Shown: positions 14,690-23,262 of the stretch, one piece after another
Layout of the letters: each line of letters opens with the position of its first letter
Position numbering within the stretch: the first letter of the stretch is position 1
Assembly (NCBI GenBank): GCA_949297185.1
Contig: CASFRM010000008.1
Span: 1-62,381, forward strand
Origin: an uncultured Pseudomonadota bacterium
GTDB lineage: Bacteria > Pseudomonadota > Alphaproteobacteria > RF32 > CAG-239
DNA length: 62,381 nucleotides
Reading direction: 5' to 3'
Notes under the pieces: generated by a model
Told to the model about the DNA's origin: nothing
Databases searched by the model: none
The model's input: only the letters and a program-made list of their open reading frames with translations
Position numbers and translations under genes: made by a program

Positions 14690-15894
14690 CCTTGAGAAGT
14701 TACATTGTGACTAAACTTTAGGGTCTTACGCATCGCAGCATCGGCTCTTGCCAAAACTTCTGCCGCATTAAAATCGCTGCGTTTCTTTTCGGCAACGCTG
14801 CAAGAAACCGTTAGTTTGAGAGGTTTCTGGGATGTGGAATATTCAAAACTCAAACCGGCTATAAGTCTTCTGATTTCATCTAGTCTGGAAAAGGTTTCTT
14901 TCTTATCGAGAGTTTTATATAAAACGACAAATTCGTCATCATCATAACGATATACAGTATCATCAGGGTTATTTTGAGCAATAATTCGAGCCAACATTTT
15001 TACCACCGAATTTGCCGATTTGCGCCCAAGATTGCTTTGTAATTTATCATAAGCATCTATGCTTATTATTCCTAAACAATATTTCTGCGGAAAGTGCTCG
15101 GATTGGTGCTGATAAGATTTGCGGCTATATAGTTCCGTTGTTCCGTCGTAATAGTGGTGATAAACCAGATTATATATAATATCTATGCCTATAATAATCT
15201 GCGAAAGCGCAAAAAACAAACTTAGTCCGTAATGATTTTCGCTGTATGCTATTCCGCAAAATACGCATAAACTGGCAAAAAATATATTATAGTCGGTTAG
15301 TTTACCATCTCGAATCGCATAATAAAGCGACATAAAACAAACTGCCAGTGCCAATATCGTAGGATAAATATCAATTCCGTAATAGTAAAATGATATTCCC
15401 CAACCATACCGGCTCAACTGTTCTGACAAAGTGTACTCTAAAATAATAACGACCAACATCAACAAAGAGGTCTTACCCAAAAACTTGCGGCTATGGACGC
15501 GATAAAAAATCAGCATATCCAAAAACAGAAAAAATACCAAATTTTCAAACCACGGTGTATCGGCATATTCGCTTCCGAATAAAATTTTTAGATGATTCAG
15601 TAGTATATATCCCAGTACAATGACCGTATTGAAAAACAATAATCTGCCTTGATTGAAATAGAGCAAGACTATGAAATTGACAGATGAAAGGCTAAAAAAA
15701 AGCCAGTGATAAGTCAGACTGCTGTCGTAGATAAACTCGTCTTGAAGTAAATAGCTAAACAACACATATGCAAATAATGCTGCCGGAATCAGCATATTGC
15801 CAATAAGCGGAAGGTATTTTTCCAATGTTTGATGCAAACGCAATGTGTTGTGCCCTTTGTCAAATAAATAAACTATGGGCAATCTAACACGCAA
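14686..15894 (-). CDS. Membrane protein with a degenerate GGDEF domain
   Basis: The protein has about eight N-terminal membrane spans (residues ~25-245), then a GGDEF-fold domain (~250-395) recognisable from YYDGTTELYSRKSY, CLGIISIDAYDKLQSNLGR and VYRYDDDEFVVLY. The signature reads D-D-D-E-F (residues 318-322) in place of G-G-D-E-F. The two Gly that wrap the GTP phosphates are lost, so diguanylate cyclase activity is unlikely. A role as a membrane sensor or nucleotide-binding scaffold is possible. It lies just after queA in the same orientation, 3 bases from its stop, so it is probably cotranscribed. Confidence 0.75.
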   Translation of the reverse strand: MRVRLPIVYLFDKGHNTLRLHQTLEKYLPLIGNMLIPAALFAYVLFSYLLQDEFIYDSSLTYHWLFFSLSSVNFIVLLYFNQGRLLFFNTVIVLGYILLNHLKILFGSEYADTPWFENLVFFLFLDMLIFYRVHSRKFLGKTSLLMLVVIILEYTLSEQLSRYGWGISFYYYGIDIYPTILALAVCFMSLYYAIRDGKLTDYNIFFASLCVFCGIAYSENHYGLSLFFALSQIIIGIDIIYNLVYHHYYDGTTELYSRKSYQHQSEHFPQKYCLGIISIDAYDKLQSNLGRKSANSVVKMLARIIAQNNPDDTVYRYDDDEFVVLYKTLDKKETFSRLDEIRRLIAGLSFEYSTSQKPLKLTVSCSVAEKKRSDFNAAEVLARADAAMRKTLKFSHNVTSQG

Positions 15895-15897
15895 AAG

Positions 15898-16983
15898 TTA
15901 AATTTTATTTACGCATTTGATAATTGAGCTATCGCCATATGAATAAAAACGATATTTGTTTGCTATGGCATGGGCATAGGCTTTTTGCATGGTATCAAGA
16001 CCGGCAACGGCACTTACCAACATAAATAAAGTTGATTTCGGTAAGTGAAAATTGGTAATCAACATATCTATGGCTTTGAATTTGTATCCGGGTGTAATGA
16101 AAATTGAGGTTTCGTCAGCAAAAGGATGAATAACCCCGTTATCATCGGCGGCGGTTTCCAATAAGCGTAATGATGTAGTGCCGACGGCAATAATCCTCTT
16201 TCCGTTGCGGCGGGCTTGATTTATTTCGGAAGCTGCATCTTCACTGATTACACCATATTCGGCGTGCATTTTGTGATCTTTGGTATCATCGGTTTTAACC
16301 GGCAAGAATGTTCCTGCTCCTACATGAAGTGTTACAAAAACTTCTTTTACACCTTTATCTCTTAGCTTTTGAAGAACTTCTTCGGTAAAATGAAGACCAG
16401 CCGTCGGGGCTGCTACCGCTCCGTCGTGTTTGGCATATACGGTCTGATAATTTTCTTTGTCATTAAATTGGTACCAAAGGCTGTCTTTGCTCGGGCGGTT
16501 CCTTTTTATGTAGGGCGGAAGCGGCATAAATCCAAATTGTTCAAGATAGTCGGTCAACTCTGAAGCATCGCAATTAAATGTAAGCAAAACTCCATCTTTG
16601 TCATCTTTTTCGATAACGGTGGCCGAAAACGGTGAATCTGCAGCAGAGACCTTATCAGTGTAGAATTTTACTACATCTCCGGCTTTTAATCTCTTGGCAT
16701 TTTTGATAAAGGACCACCAACTAAGCCCATCTACAGGATGATACAGAGTCACTTCCACCAAAGCCTCTCCCCTTTGTCCGTATAGCCTTGCCGGTATTAC
16801 TTTGGTATCATTCATTATCAAAACATCTCCGGCCTCCAACAAATCGGGTAAATCACTAAAATTGCGGTCGGTAATTTTACCTTCTTCAGATAAATCAAGT
16901 AATCTCGAAGCGTGGCGAGGGCTTACCGGCTGTGAGGCAATAAGTTCGCGTGGAAGATCAAAATCAAAAATGTCTACTTTCAT
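15898..16983 (-). CDS. queA: tRNA queuosine biosynthesis isomerase QueA
   Basis: QueA transfers and isomerises the ribose of S-adenosylmethionine onto preQ1-tRNA to give epoxyqueuosine. Family blocks are clear: LIASQPVSPRHASRLL, VLIMNDTKVIPARLYG, the LHFTEEVLQKL/HVGAGTF region and TNFHLPKSTLFMLVSAVAG. I chose ATG 16983 (361 residues), where a GGAG site lies 6-7 bases upstream; the frame opens further to 17040 without support. The usual partner tgt is not adjacent. A GGDEF-like gene follows 3 bases downstream. Confidence 0.95.
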   Translation of the reverse strand: MKVDIFDFDLPRELIASQPVSPRHASRLLDLSEEGKITDRNFSDLPDLLEAGDVLIMNDTKVIPARLYGQRGEALVEVTLYHPVDGLSWWSFIKNAKRLKAGDVVKFYTDKVSAADSPFSATVIEKDDKDGVLLTFNCDASELTDYLEQFGFMPLPPYIKRNRPSKDSLWYQFNDKENYQTVYAKHDGAVAAPTAGLHFTEEVLQKLRDKGVKEVFVTLHVGAGTFLPVKTDDTKDHKMHAEYGVISEDAASEINQARRNGKRIIAVGTTSLRLLETAADDNGVIHPFADETSIFITPGYKFKAIDMLITNFHLPKSTLFMLVSAVAGLDTMQKAYAHAIANKYRFYSYGDSSIIKCVNKI

Positions 16984-17134
16984 ATTTATTCTCCATGGTG
17001 GATGTGTGCTTGTTATAGTACAGGAGTTTACTTTTAGCAACTGTTTTTACATAACATAATTAAAACAATTTTAACTTGCTTAATTTAATCTGCTATACTA
17101 TAAGTATATAATAAAACATTGTTTGAGAGCGACT

Positions 17135-18238
17135 ATGATTACAAAAAGAGGTCTGAAAAGACTTGAAGCACTATTATCTTTGATGTTTTTGGCTAATACG
17201 GTAAGTCGGCAAAAAACTGCTTGCATACTCGGTATTTCGGTTGATACTTTGGCTCATTATATTTCCTTTTTGGAAAGTGACTTAAAAATTGAAGTTTTTC
17301 AACGACAGCATAGCTGTTCTCTGAGCGAAAAAGCAAAAAACATCGTAACCACTGTTGCTGCATTTTTTGATTTAAATTACGGAAAAATCCACATACCGAT
17401 TAACCTTAAAAATCTGCGCAGCTTGTTCTATCTTAATGCCGTATTCTTGTACGGAAATAAACGAAAGGCATCGCAAAAACTTTCTGCCTCGGTAGAAACC
17501 ATAAATTTGTATATAGAAAATTTGGAAAACATTATCGGTAAATCTCTTATCCTTACCAATAATAAAGGATCTTTTTTGACACCTGTCGGTGAGCATTTGA
17601 TAAAAAAATTTAATATGCTTATTAATGAAGTAGAACACCTATATAAAACCTTGGCCGCCGCTAAAATAAAAAAAATAAGATTGGCCCTATCGAGGGAAAT
17701 TGATGCGGCAATTCTGTTAGAATCCCAAAGTGATATATTGCAAGATATTATGACATTTGCCGATGATCCCAATATGCATGCAGAAGATTGGGATATTGCC
17801 ATTACCTACTCAGAGCCTACAGATGACGATTTGGTGATTATTACAAAAAAAGAAATCGCATGCGGATTTTTTGCCAGCAAAGAATACTTAAACAGCTGCG
17901 GAATGCCGCAAAACCTTGACGATTTGGTATCAAATCACCGCATTCTTGACGGAAGCTCAAGACCATATGCCGATAAAGCCTATAAAACAATTTTGCAAAA
18001 ATGTCGTAAAATTTGCCCCATTAACAGCATTAATATAATTATTACCGATATGGCCGGATATGGTGCCGGAATTTGTGTCGTGCCGATAACGGTGGCTAAA
18101 AATAATTTGATTTATTTGCAAAATATCCCATGCTCGGCAAAAGCAACTTTATATCTATCGGTTCATAAAAGCATTAAAGATTTGCCTTTGTATCAAACTG
18201 CCATTTCAAAATATTGTGAAATATTAAAAGCGATATAA
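17135..18238 (+). CDS. LysR-like regulator with two N-terminal winged helices
   Basis: From ATG 17135 (GAGAG site upstream; the frame also extends to a TTG at 17123) the product is 367 residues. Two LysR-type winged-helix segments follow one another: residues ~8-70 (LANTVSRQKTACILGISVDTLAHYISFLESDLKIEVFQRQ) and ~90-155 (RKASQKLSASVETINLYIENLENIIGKSLILTNNKGSFLTPVG). After a helical linker comes a periplasmic-binding-like effector domain (~175-367) in which IAITYSEPTDDDLVI and ISGYGAGICVVP-like blocks match the LysR substrate domain. A tandem HTH is unusual for LysR. No target gene is obvious; it stands between queA and comF on the opposite strand. Confidence 0.6.
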   Translation: MITKRGLKRLEALLSLMFLANTVSRQKTACILGISVDTLAHYISFLESDLKIEVFQRQHSCSLSEKAKNIVTTVAAFFDLNYGKIHIPINLKNLRSLFYLNAVFLYGNKRKASQKLSASVETINLYIENLENIIGKSLILTNNKGSFLTPVGEHLIKKFNMLINEVEHLYKTLAAAKIKKIRLALSREIDAAILLESQSDILQDIMTFADDPNMHAEDWDIAITYSEPTDDDLVIITKKEIACGFFASKEYLNSCGMPQNLDDLVSNHRILDGSSRPYADKAYKTILQKCRKICPINSINIIITDMAGYGAGICVVPITVAKNNLIYLQNIPCSAKATLYLSVHKSIKDLPLYQTAISKYCEILKAI

Positions 18239-18240
18239 AA

Positions 18241-18960
18241 TTACAAAGCACGAGCTATAGTTAGCGTATCTATTGACCGCGGCTTGGATTTCTTAATTGT
18301 TCTGCCGCATTCTTCCAAAGTACTGCCGGTAGTTAATACATCATCTATAAGCAAAACCCTTTTGCCGCTCAATTTTTGTGACGGCGTCAATTCGAATGCA
18401 TTTTTAAGATTTTTTATTCTTTCAATTCCGTTGCATTCTACTTGAGGCTTGGTTATCCGCTTTTTGATTAAGGAATTGTACGAAACCGGTATTTTGGTGA
18501 GCTTACTTAATTCTTTAGCAAGTAAGGCACTTTGATTGTACTTTCTTTTTAAGAATCTGGTATAATGAAGCGGAACCGGAACAATTATATCAACGCCTGC
18601 AGCAAAAATGTCCTGACCGGCGACATACATCATTTTGGCCAACAGCGGAGCTAAGTCGGTCTTGTCATTAAACTTTAGATCTAATATGAGCTTCTTTGAA
18701 AAATCGTCATAGCTATACGCCGAACGGGAAAGTCGAAAAAGACCTCTTCTTTTGCCTGCGCAGTGTGGACAAAGTTTGTGACCTTTTTTATCAATTATGT
18801 TTCCGTATGGATTGCCGCAACGATAGCATATGTCGTGATTTATAAAATCAATTTGAGATATGCATTCATCACATATTCCTTTATCCTCGCTCATAACTTT
18901 GCCGCAAACGGCACAACGCGGCGGTAATATTAAATCAATTAGGCGAGATAAAACTCTCAT
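18241..18960 (-). CDS. comF: ComF-family phosphoribosyltransferase-like protein
   Basis: The protein has an N-terminal double zinc-ribbon (CAVCGKV...CDEC, CYRCGNPYG...CPHC) and a phosphoribosyltransferase domain with the PRPP loop VLLIDDVLTTGSTLEE near residues 200-215. ComF proteins are linked to DNA uptake in naturally competent bacteria, but most alphaproteobacterial members are of unknown role. At 239 residues it is full length. It overlaps the sucD stop by 4 bases (ATGA), so it is the last gene of the sucC-sucD-comF run. Confidence 0.88.
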   Translation of the reverse strand: MRVLSRLIDLILPPRCAVCGKVMSEDKGICDECISQIDFINHDICYRCGNPYGNIIDKKGHKLCPHCAGKRRGLFRLSRSAYSYDDFSKKLILDLKFNDKTDLAPLLAKMMYVAGQDIFAAGVDIIVPVPLHYTRFLKRKYNQSALLAKELSKLTKIPVSYNSLIKKRITKPQVECNGIERIKNLKNAFELTPSQKLSGKRVLLIDDVLTTGSTLEECGRTIKKSKPRSIDTLTIARAL

Positions 18961-19826
18961 CTTAGTTCTTCTAGAGCTGAATGAATATCGTTGATGTGGT
19001 TAACAACCTTTATTCCGGCATCGCTTAAAGCATCTTTTTTGTCTTGGACCGAAATGTAGCCGTTGGTGGTAATATCTCCGGCATACCCCATCTTGTGACC
19101 AAAAGGAATAGCGTTACCGGCAACAAAGGCTACAACGGGCTTTTTGTCAGGCAACCTTTTATACCATTCTGCAGCTGTTTCTTCAAAAGCACCGCCAAGC
19201 TGACCAATCATCACGATAGCTTTGGTAGCGTCATCTTCATGAAATGCTTTTAATACATCTATAAAATCCATTCCGATTAAAACATCGTCACCCAAACCTA
19301 TAACGGTTGATTGACCACCGCCGGCTCTTTTGGTTTCGAGCACGGCCTCGTAGGTAAGAGTTGATGAACGAGATACCACCCCTATTGAGCCTTGATTATG
19401 AATGTCTTCGGGGAAAATACCCAGTCTTGCTTCTCCGGGAGTTATAATACCTGGGGTATTGGGGCCTATTAGCTTGGTTTTTGAACCTTTCAACATTGAT
19501 TTTATTTCTAGCATGTCTTTAAGCGGAACACCATCGGCAATGGTTACGGCTAAATCCAGCTCAGCTTCGACTGCCTCTTTAACCGCAGATTTTACAAACT
19601 TGGCCGGAACATACATAACACTGGCCGTGGCGCCGGTTTCTTTTACCGCTTCTTTTACCGTATCGAATACCGGCAAATTGAGGTGCATGGTGCCACCTTT
19701 GCCAGGTGTTACACCGCCTACAACCTGAGTACCGTAGTTTAATGACTTTTGGATGTGAAAAGAAGCCTGTGTACCGGTGATACCTTGGCAGATAACTTTA
19801 GTTTCTTTATTTACAAAAACCGACAT
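18957..19826 (-). CDS. sucD: Succinyl-CoA synthetase alpha subunit-like protein lacking the catalytic His
   Basis: The 289-residue protein aligns along its whole length with SucD: a CoA-binding Rossmann domain (VICQGITGTQASFH, GGVTPGKGG, IGPNTPGIITPGE) and a ligase domain. In active enzymes the phosphohistidine sits in GKRMGHAGA; here the segment is GHKMGYAGD, so it is Tyr248. The Glu that holds it (IGEIGG) is Gln209 (IGQLGG). SRSGTLT is SRSSTLT, and the conserved Cys of GPNCPG is Thr124. Phosphoryl transfer through His therefore looks impossible. The gene starts directly after the sucC stop and overlaps comF by 4 bases. It may have taken another function or act as a pseudoenzyme. Confidence 0.85.
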   Translation of the reverse strand: MSVFVNKETKVICQGITGTQASFHIQKSLNYGTQVVGGVTPGKGGTMHLNLPVFDTVKEAVKETGATASVMYVPAKFVKSAVKEAVEAELDLAVTIADGVPLKDMLEIKSMLKGSKTKLIGPNTPGIITPGEARLGIFPEDIHNQGSIGVVSRSSTLTYEAVLETKRAGGGQSTVIGLGDDVLIGMDFIDVLKAFHEDDATKAIVMIGQLGGAFEETAAEWYKRLPDKKPVVAFVAGNAIPFGHKMGYAGDITTNGYISVQDKKDALSDAGIKVVNHINDIHSALEELR

Positions 19827-21029
19827 TTATGCTGCCTCCTCAAGTGCTTGAGCTAATTTATCTACCGAATCTTCCATACTGTCCGCCCATATGATGGGGA
19901 GACGAGAAGTATATAGTATTTCTTTGGCTTTTTCTTTATTGGTTCCTTCAAAGCGAACAACCATCGGAACATTTAGCCCAACCTCTGATGCTGCCGACAC
20001 TATACCATCTGCAATCAAATCGCATCTTAAAAAACCACCCAAAATATTGAGCAATATTCCCTCAACTCGCGGATTGGTCATAATAATCTTAATGCCGCTG
20101 GCTATTTTGTCCTTATCGACACCACCTTTGACATTGATAAAGCATGCCGTTCCGATACCTTTTTCGCGGAGTAAATCCATCGCGGCCAGAGCTAGTCCGT
20201 CACCGTTTACAATGCAGCCGACCGAACCTTCAAATTCGCTATAGGTAAAACGATATTTGGCAGCTTGTAATTCGCGTTCCGAAACTTCGCAATCGTCTTT
20301 AAGCTTGGCTAAATCTTGATGACGGAACAAGGCATTGTCATCAAACGATATTTTGGCATCCAAGGCTACCAACTCGCCGTTTTTCATAACCCCTACCGGA
20401 TTAATCTCTATCATGGAAGCATCTTTTTCCATAAACACCTGATGCAAAGAATTTATCATCTTGGCCAAATATTTGGCAGACCGCGGCTTTAGCTTCAAAA
20501 ATTTTATGACTTGAGTAACCTTGTCTTTATCAACTTCTTGCCCGATGCTCAAACTTACTCGCAAAATCTCCTCCGGACGAGATAGAGCTAACTTTAGGAT
20601 ATCGTGGTCTTTGACAACGGCTACAAGCAAAGTAAGCTCGGCTTTAACCCTGTTTATGGCTAAGGCAATATAAAAATATCTTTCGACCTCGCTAAAAGCT
20701 TCGACATAAACGCGGCTTACTTTTTTACCTACCGGACCGGTTTGCATGGTAACCAGAGTGGAGCCTAACATTTCTTCGGCTTGTCCTGCTATATTGCGGC
20801 GTGATTTGACAAGTCTGATACCGCCTTCGCTTCCGGCATCTTTTTCGATAAAATACCCTCTGTTGCGGGCGCCTGATTGAATCTGCGCTTTTACCATCCA
20901 CGGCCCTTTGATTGAGACCTCGGCGGCAGCCTTTTTAGCTTCGTTCGGAGTATAGGCAATTTTACCCTTGGGAATTTTTATCCCATATTCTTGTAAAATC
21001 TTTTTGGCCTGATATTCGTGTATGTTCAT
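19827..21029 (-). CDS. sucC: Succinyl-CoA synthetase beta subunit-like protein, divergent
   Basis: The 400-residue protein follows the SucC layout: an ATP-grasp domain at the N-terminus (MNIHEYQAKKILQEYGI..., IEINPVGVMKNGELVALDAKISFDDNALFRH) and a ligase domain (GCIVNGDGLALAAMD, NILGGFLRCDLIADGI). Several nucleotide and phosphate contacts are changed. The Gly-rich loop usually written GGRGKG reads SGARNRG. The STEGG block is replaced by VVKDHD. The GGGA of the ligase loop is KGGV. Together with the altered SucD this suggests that the pair no longer makes succinyl-CoA, or works on something else. Both frames are intact and uninterrupted. Confidence 0.82.
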   Translation of the reverse strand: MNIHEYQAKKILQEYGIKIPKGKIAYTPNEAKKAAAEVSIKGPWMVKAQIQSGARNRGYFIEKDAGSEGGIRLVKSRRNIAGQAEEMLGSTLVTMQTGPVGKKVSRVYVEAFSEVERYFYIALAINRVKAELTLLVAVVKDHDILKLALSRPEEILRVSLSIGQEVDKDKVTQVIKFLKLKPRSAKYLAKMINSLHQVFMEKDASMIEINPVGVMKNGELVALDAKISFDDNALFRHQDLAKLKDDCEVSERELQAAKYRFTYSEFEGSVGCIVNGDGLALAAMDLLREKGIGTACFINVKGGVDKDKIASGIKIIMTNPRVEGILLNILGGFLRCDLIADGIVSAASEVGLNVPMVVRFEGTNKEKAKEILYTSRLPIIWADSMEDSVDKLAQALEEAA

Positions 21030-21050
21030 ACAGACTACCCCTTATAAAAA

Positions 21051-21443
21051 CTAACCAGCATAAAACTTTATTTTGTTTATCATCGCTTCCAAACCGTTGC
21101 GGCGTGACGGCGATAAATGTTCTTTTAGTCCGAGTTTATTAAAAATTTCATCTATTGACAAGCTCTTAATATCTTGTGGACGTTTATGGTTGTATATCTG
21201 TAAGACAATAGCTATCAGTCCTTTGACTATCATGGCATCGCTATCGCCTTCAAAGTACATGTCATCTCCCTCTTTGTGCGGAACCAACCACACTTGTGAC
21301 TGACAACCTTTAACCAGCCAATCTTCGGTTTTGTATTTTTCGGCCAGCGGCGGAAGTTTTTCGCCCAATTCTATAATATAACGGTATTTGTCTTCCCAGC
21401 TATCAAAAAATTCAAAATTTTCGATTAGTTCATCTATACTCAT
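21051..21443 (-). CDS. sufE: Cysteine desulfuration protein SufE
   Basis: SufE takes the persulfide from SufS and passes it to the SufBCD scaffold. The 130-residue protein has the conserved KGCQSQVW motif with the acceptor Cys47 and the DIKSLSID/HLSPSRRNGL segments. It is cytoplasmic. It lies upstream of sucCD on the same strand and some 1.4 kb downstream of sufT, separated from the suf cluster by a dipeptidase and a GNAT gene, so it is probably part of the same long minus-strand transcript. Confidence 0.93.
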   Translation of the reverse strand: MSIDELIENFEFFDSWEDKYRYIIELGEKLPPLAEKYKTEDWLVKGCQSQVWLVPHKEGDDMYFEGDSDAMIVKGLIAIVLQIYNHKRPQDIKSLSIDEIFNKLGLKEHLSPSRRNGLEAMINKIKFYAG

Positions 21444-21452
21444 AATTACCCC

Positions 21453-22085
21453 TTAAATATCAAGCTTACCGAAAACAGCCAATTTGGAGCCGGTTAAGCG
21501 AGCCCAAAGTCTGTCGCCAAACGAGTAATGCCACCATTCTGCCGGATAGTTAACGAATCCGACTTCAGACAATGCTTTTCTTAAAATTTCGCGGTTGCGA
21601 CGCGCCTCTTGACTTATGGTCGGGCAGTCAAAATCTGCCGTATCATCAAATCCTCTTACCTTTCCTCCCATATCAAGCTCCTGCCCTTTGTCATCAAGGA
21701 GCGATATATCAACGGCTGCTCCTGATTGGTGACCGCTGCCTTGCCTGTAGGGATTGGCGGCAAAAACATCACATATGGCAATAAATTCTTCAGAATCTAT
21801 CGCCAAGTTAGGATATTCTTTTTGTTTTTTCTTAACAACACCGTCCCATAATTTTATTTGTGAGCTCATCGGACGATAGGCCTCATAAACTACAAAATGA
21901 TACCCTTTCGGCAAAAGCTCAGAGGCCTTTTTCAATAGCTCGTAGGTATAGGCTCTGATAAGTTTGATATCGGTATAACAAGGATTGAAAAAGATACCGT
22001 CTTTTTCATTTATTTCGACCATTGCTGCCGGTTTTTCTACCTCCAAAATAACTTTCGGTTCCGGTAATGCGGCATCGCTGAACAT
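21453..22085 (-). CDS. D-alanyl-D-alanine dipeptidase, VanX/DdpX type
   Basis: Peptidase family M15D zinc enzymes split D-Ala-D-Ala. All signature residues are present: Arg71 (YEAYRP), the zinc ligands His119 and Asp126 in SGHQSGAAVDISLLD, and Glu183/His186 in AEWWHYSFGD. At 210 residues it is full length. There is no signal peptide, so it is cytoplasmic like DdpX. Without vanH/vanA neighbours a resistance role is unlikely; recycling of peptidoglycan D-Ala-D-Ala is the better guess. It sits 3 bases after the GNAT gene. Confidence 0.88.
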   Translation of the reverse strand: MFSDAALPEPKVILEVEKPAAMVEINEKDGIFFNPCYTDIKLIRAYTYELLKKASELLPKGYHFVVYEAYRPMSSQIKLWDGVVKKKQKEYPNLAIDSEEFIAICDVFAANPYRQGSGHQSGAAVDISLLDDKGQELDMGGKVRGFDDTADFDCPTISQEARRNREILRKALSEVGFVNYPAEWWHYSFGDRLWARLTGSKLAVFGKLDI

Positions 22086-22087
22086 GG

Positions 22088-22771
22088 CTATCTCCTACTA
22101 TTTTGAGACTTACGATTTACTAATACGGTCAATAAATTCGGCATTTTTTGGTAGAACGGTGACGAACGGTAGAAATCGGCCTTATGGACTTCAAATACTG
22201 CTCGCGGCTCACCATGCCCATAATGTGAAGCCTCTTTGTATCCGACTTGTTTACCACCTATTCTTTCAATTAATTTGCGAGAAAACTTGTTGGCCGGATG
22301 TGCCGTTATGTCAAGCTTGGGATATTGTTTGAAAAAGTGGTGAACCAGCCCTCTTACGGCTTCGGTCGCATAGCCGTGCTCGCCGTACTCAGGATCTATA
22401 AAATAGCCTAAATCGCCATATATCTTTTTGCCGTTTTCTTCGATGGGGAGCATATCGACGGTTACATTTCCTATTAGTTTACCATCGGGCAATCTGACTG
22501 CCATACGATAGGTAGAGCGAGGTTCTTGTTTGCGCTCTCTTTCTGCTTTGATTAAGAATTCCGATACCTTGCCTCTGATTACATTGTCGCGATCAGGAGT
22601 GTCTTTATCAACCTGAAAAGTGTAGAAAGGGCAATAGCCGTCTTTGGCGTGCTCGTCGGCATTATGATTTATGTTAAAGGCTATTTCCTGTAAACGGTGA
22701 AAATCGGAAGTACGAAATTCATCAACCACCAAGCGGTCCGTTTTTACGGGAATAAAATTTGATGTACTCAT
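22088..22771 (-). CDS. GNAT-family N-acetyltransferase, RimJ/RimL type
   Basis: The protein has the features of RimJ/RimL-like GNATs: an N-terminal strand (TDRLVVDEFRTSDFHRLQEI), the acetyl-CoA-binding core GKLIGNVTVDML...GDLGYFIDPEYGEHGYATEAVRGLVHHFF, and NKFSRKLIERIGGKQVG near the C-terminus. ATG 22771 is chosen (AAGGA 8 bases upstream; 227 residues) over the TTG extension to 22777. The substrate is unknown. It is cotranscribed with the dipeptidase, whose start lies 3 bases after its stop. Confidence 0.8.
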   Translation of the reverse strand: MSTSNFIPVKTDRLVVDEFRTSDFHRLQEIAFNINHNADEHAKDGYCPFYTFQVDKDTPDRDNVIRGKVSEFLIKAERERKQEPRSTYRMAVRLPDGKLIGNVTVDMLPIEENGKKIYGDLGYFIDPEYGEHGYATEAVRGLVHHFFKQYPKLDITAHPANKFSRKLIERIGGKQVGYKEASHYGHGEPRAVFEVHKADFYRSSPFYQKMPNLLTVLVNRKSQNSRR

Positions 22772-22856
22772 CGGCAAATCCTTTAGTCAAAAAAACAATA
22801 CCTGTTTGATAACATCAAATTTGGTTTAAAACAACTTTTTTCTTTATATTTTTTAG

Positions 22857-23246
22857 CTAAAACAATTCAAACATTTCTTTGGCCTCTTCGCTTAGCATAT
22901 CTATGCTCCACGCGGGCTCCCAGACAATCTTTACTTCAACTTCACCAACTCCGTCCAGAGAGGCAACCGCCGCAGCGGCTTGTTCGGGCAAAACTCCGGC
23001 AACGGGACACAACGGTGAAGTAACAGTCATCTCAATATAAACATTGCCGTTTTCTTGTTGCTCTAACTTGTAAACCAACCCCATATCCCAAATATTTATC
23101 ATAATTTCGGGGTCGCTTACGGTTTTTAGTGCCATAATCAAGTCGTCGCGAGATGCTTTGGCAACACCTTCTTTAAGAGGGCTACCGGCATGGGCAACAT
23201 AATCTTTTTTTTCTGCTCCGAGGGTAATATCGGTTATTTCTTCCAT
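22857..23246 (-). CDS. sufT: SUF-associated DUF59/MIP18-family protein
   Basis: The 129-residue product has the MIP18/DUF59 core: DLIMALKTVSDPEIMINIWDMGLVYKLE, a conserved Cys in TVTSPLCPVAG, and VKIVWEPAWSIDMLSEEA. SufT-type members help mature or deliver Fe-S clusters, and PaaD-type members act in phenylacetate degradation. The position right after sufS argues for the former. I chose ATG 23246; the frame extends to 23336 over the end of sufS but with no support. A 17-base gap separates it from sufS. Confidence 0.88.
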   Translation of the reverse strand: MEEITDITLGAEKKDYVAHAGSPLKEGVAKASRDDLIMALKTVSDPEIMINIWDMGLVYKLEQQENGNVYIEMTVTSPLCPVAGVLPEQAAAAVASLDGVGEVEVKIVWEPAWSIDMLSEEAKEMFELF

Positions 23247-23262
23247 TGTCTTACTCTTTGTC

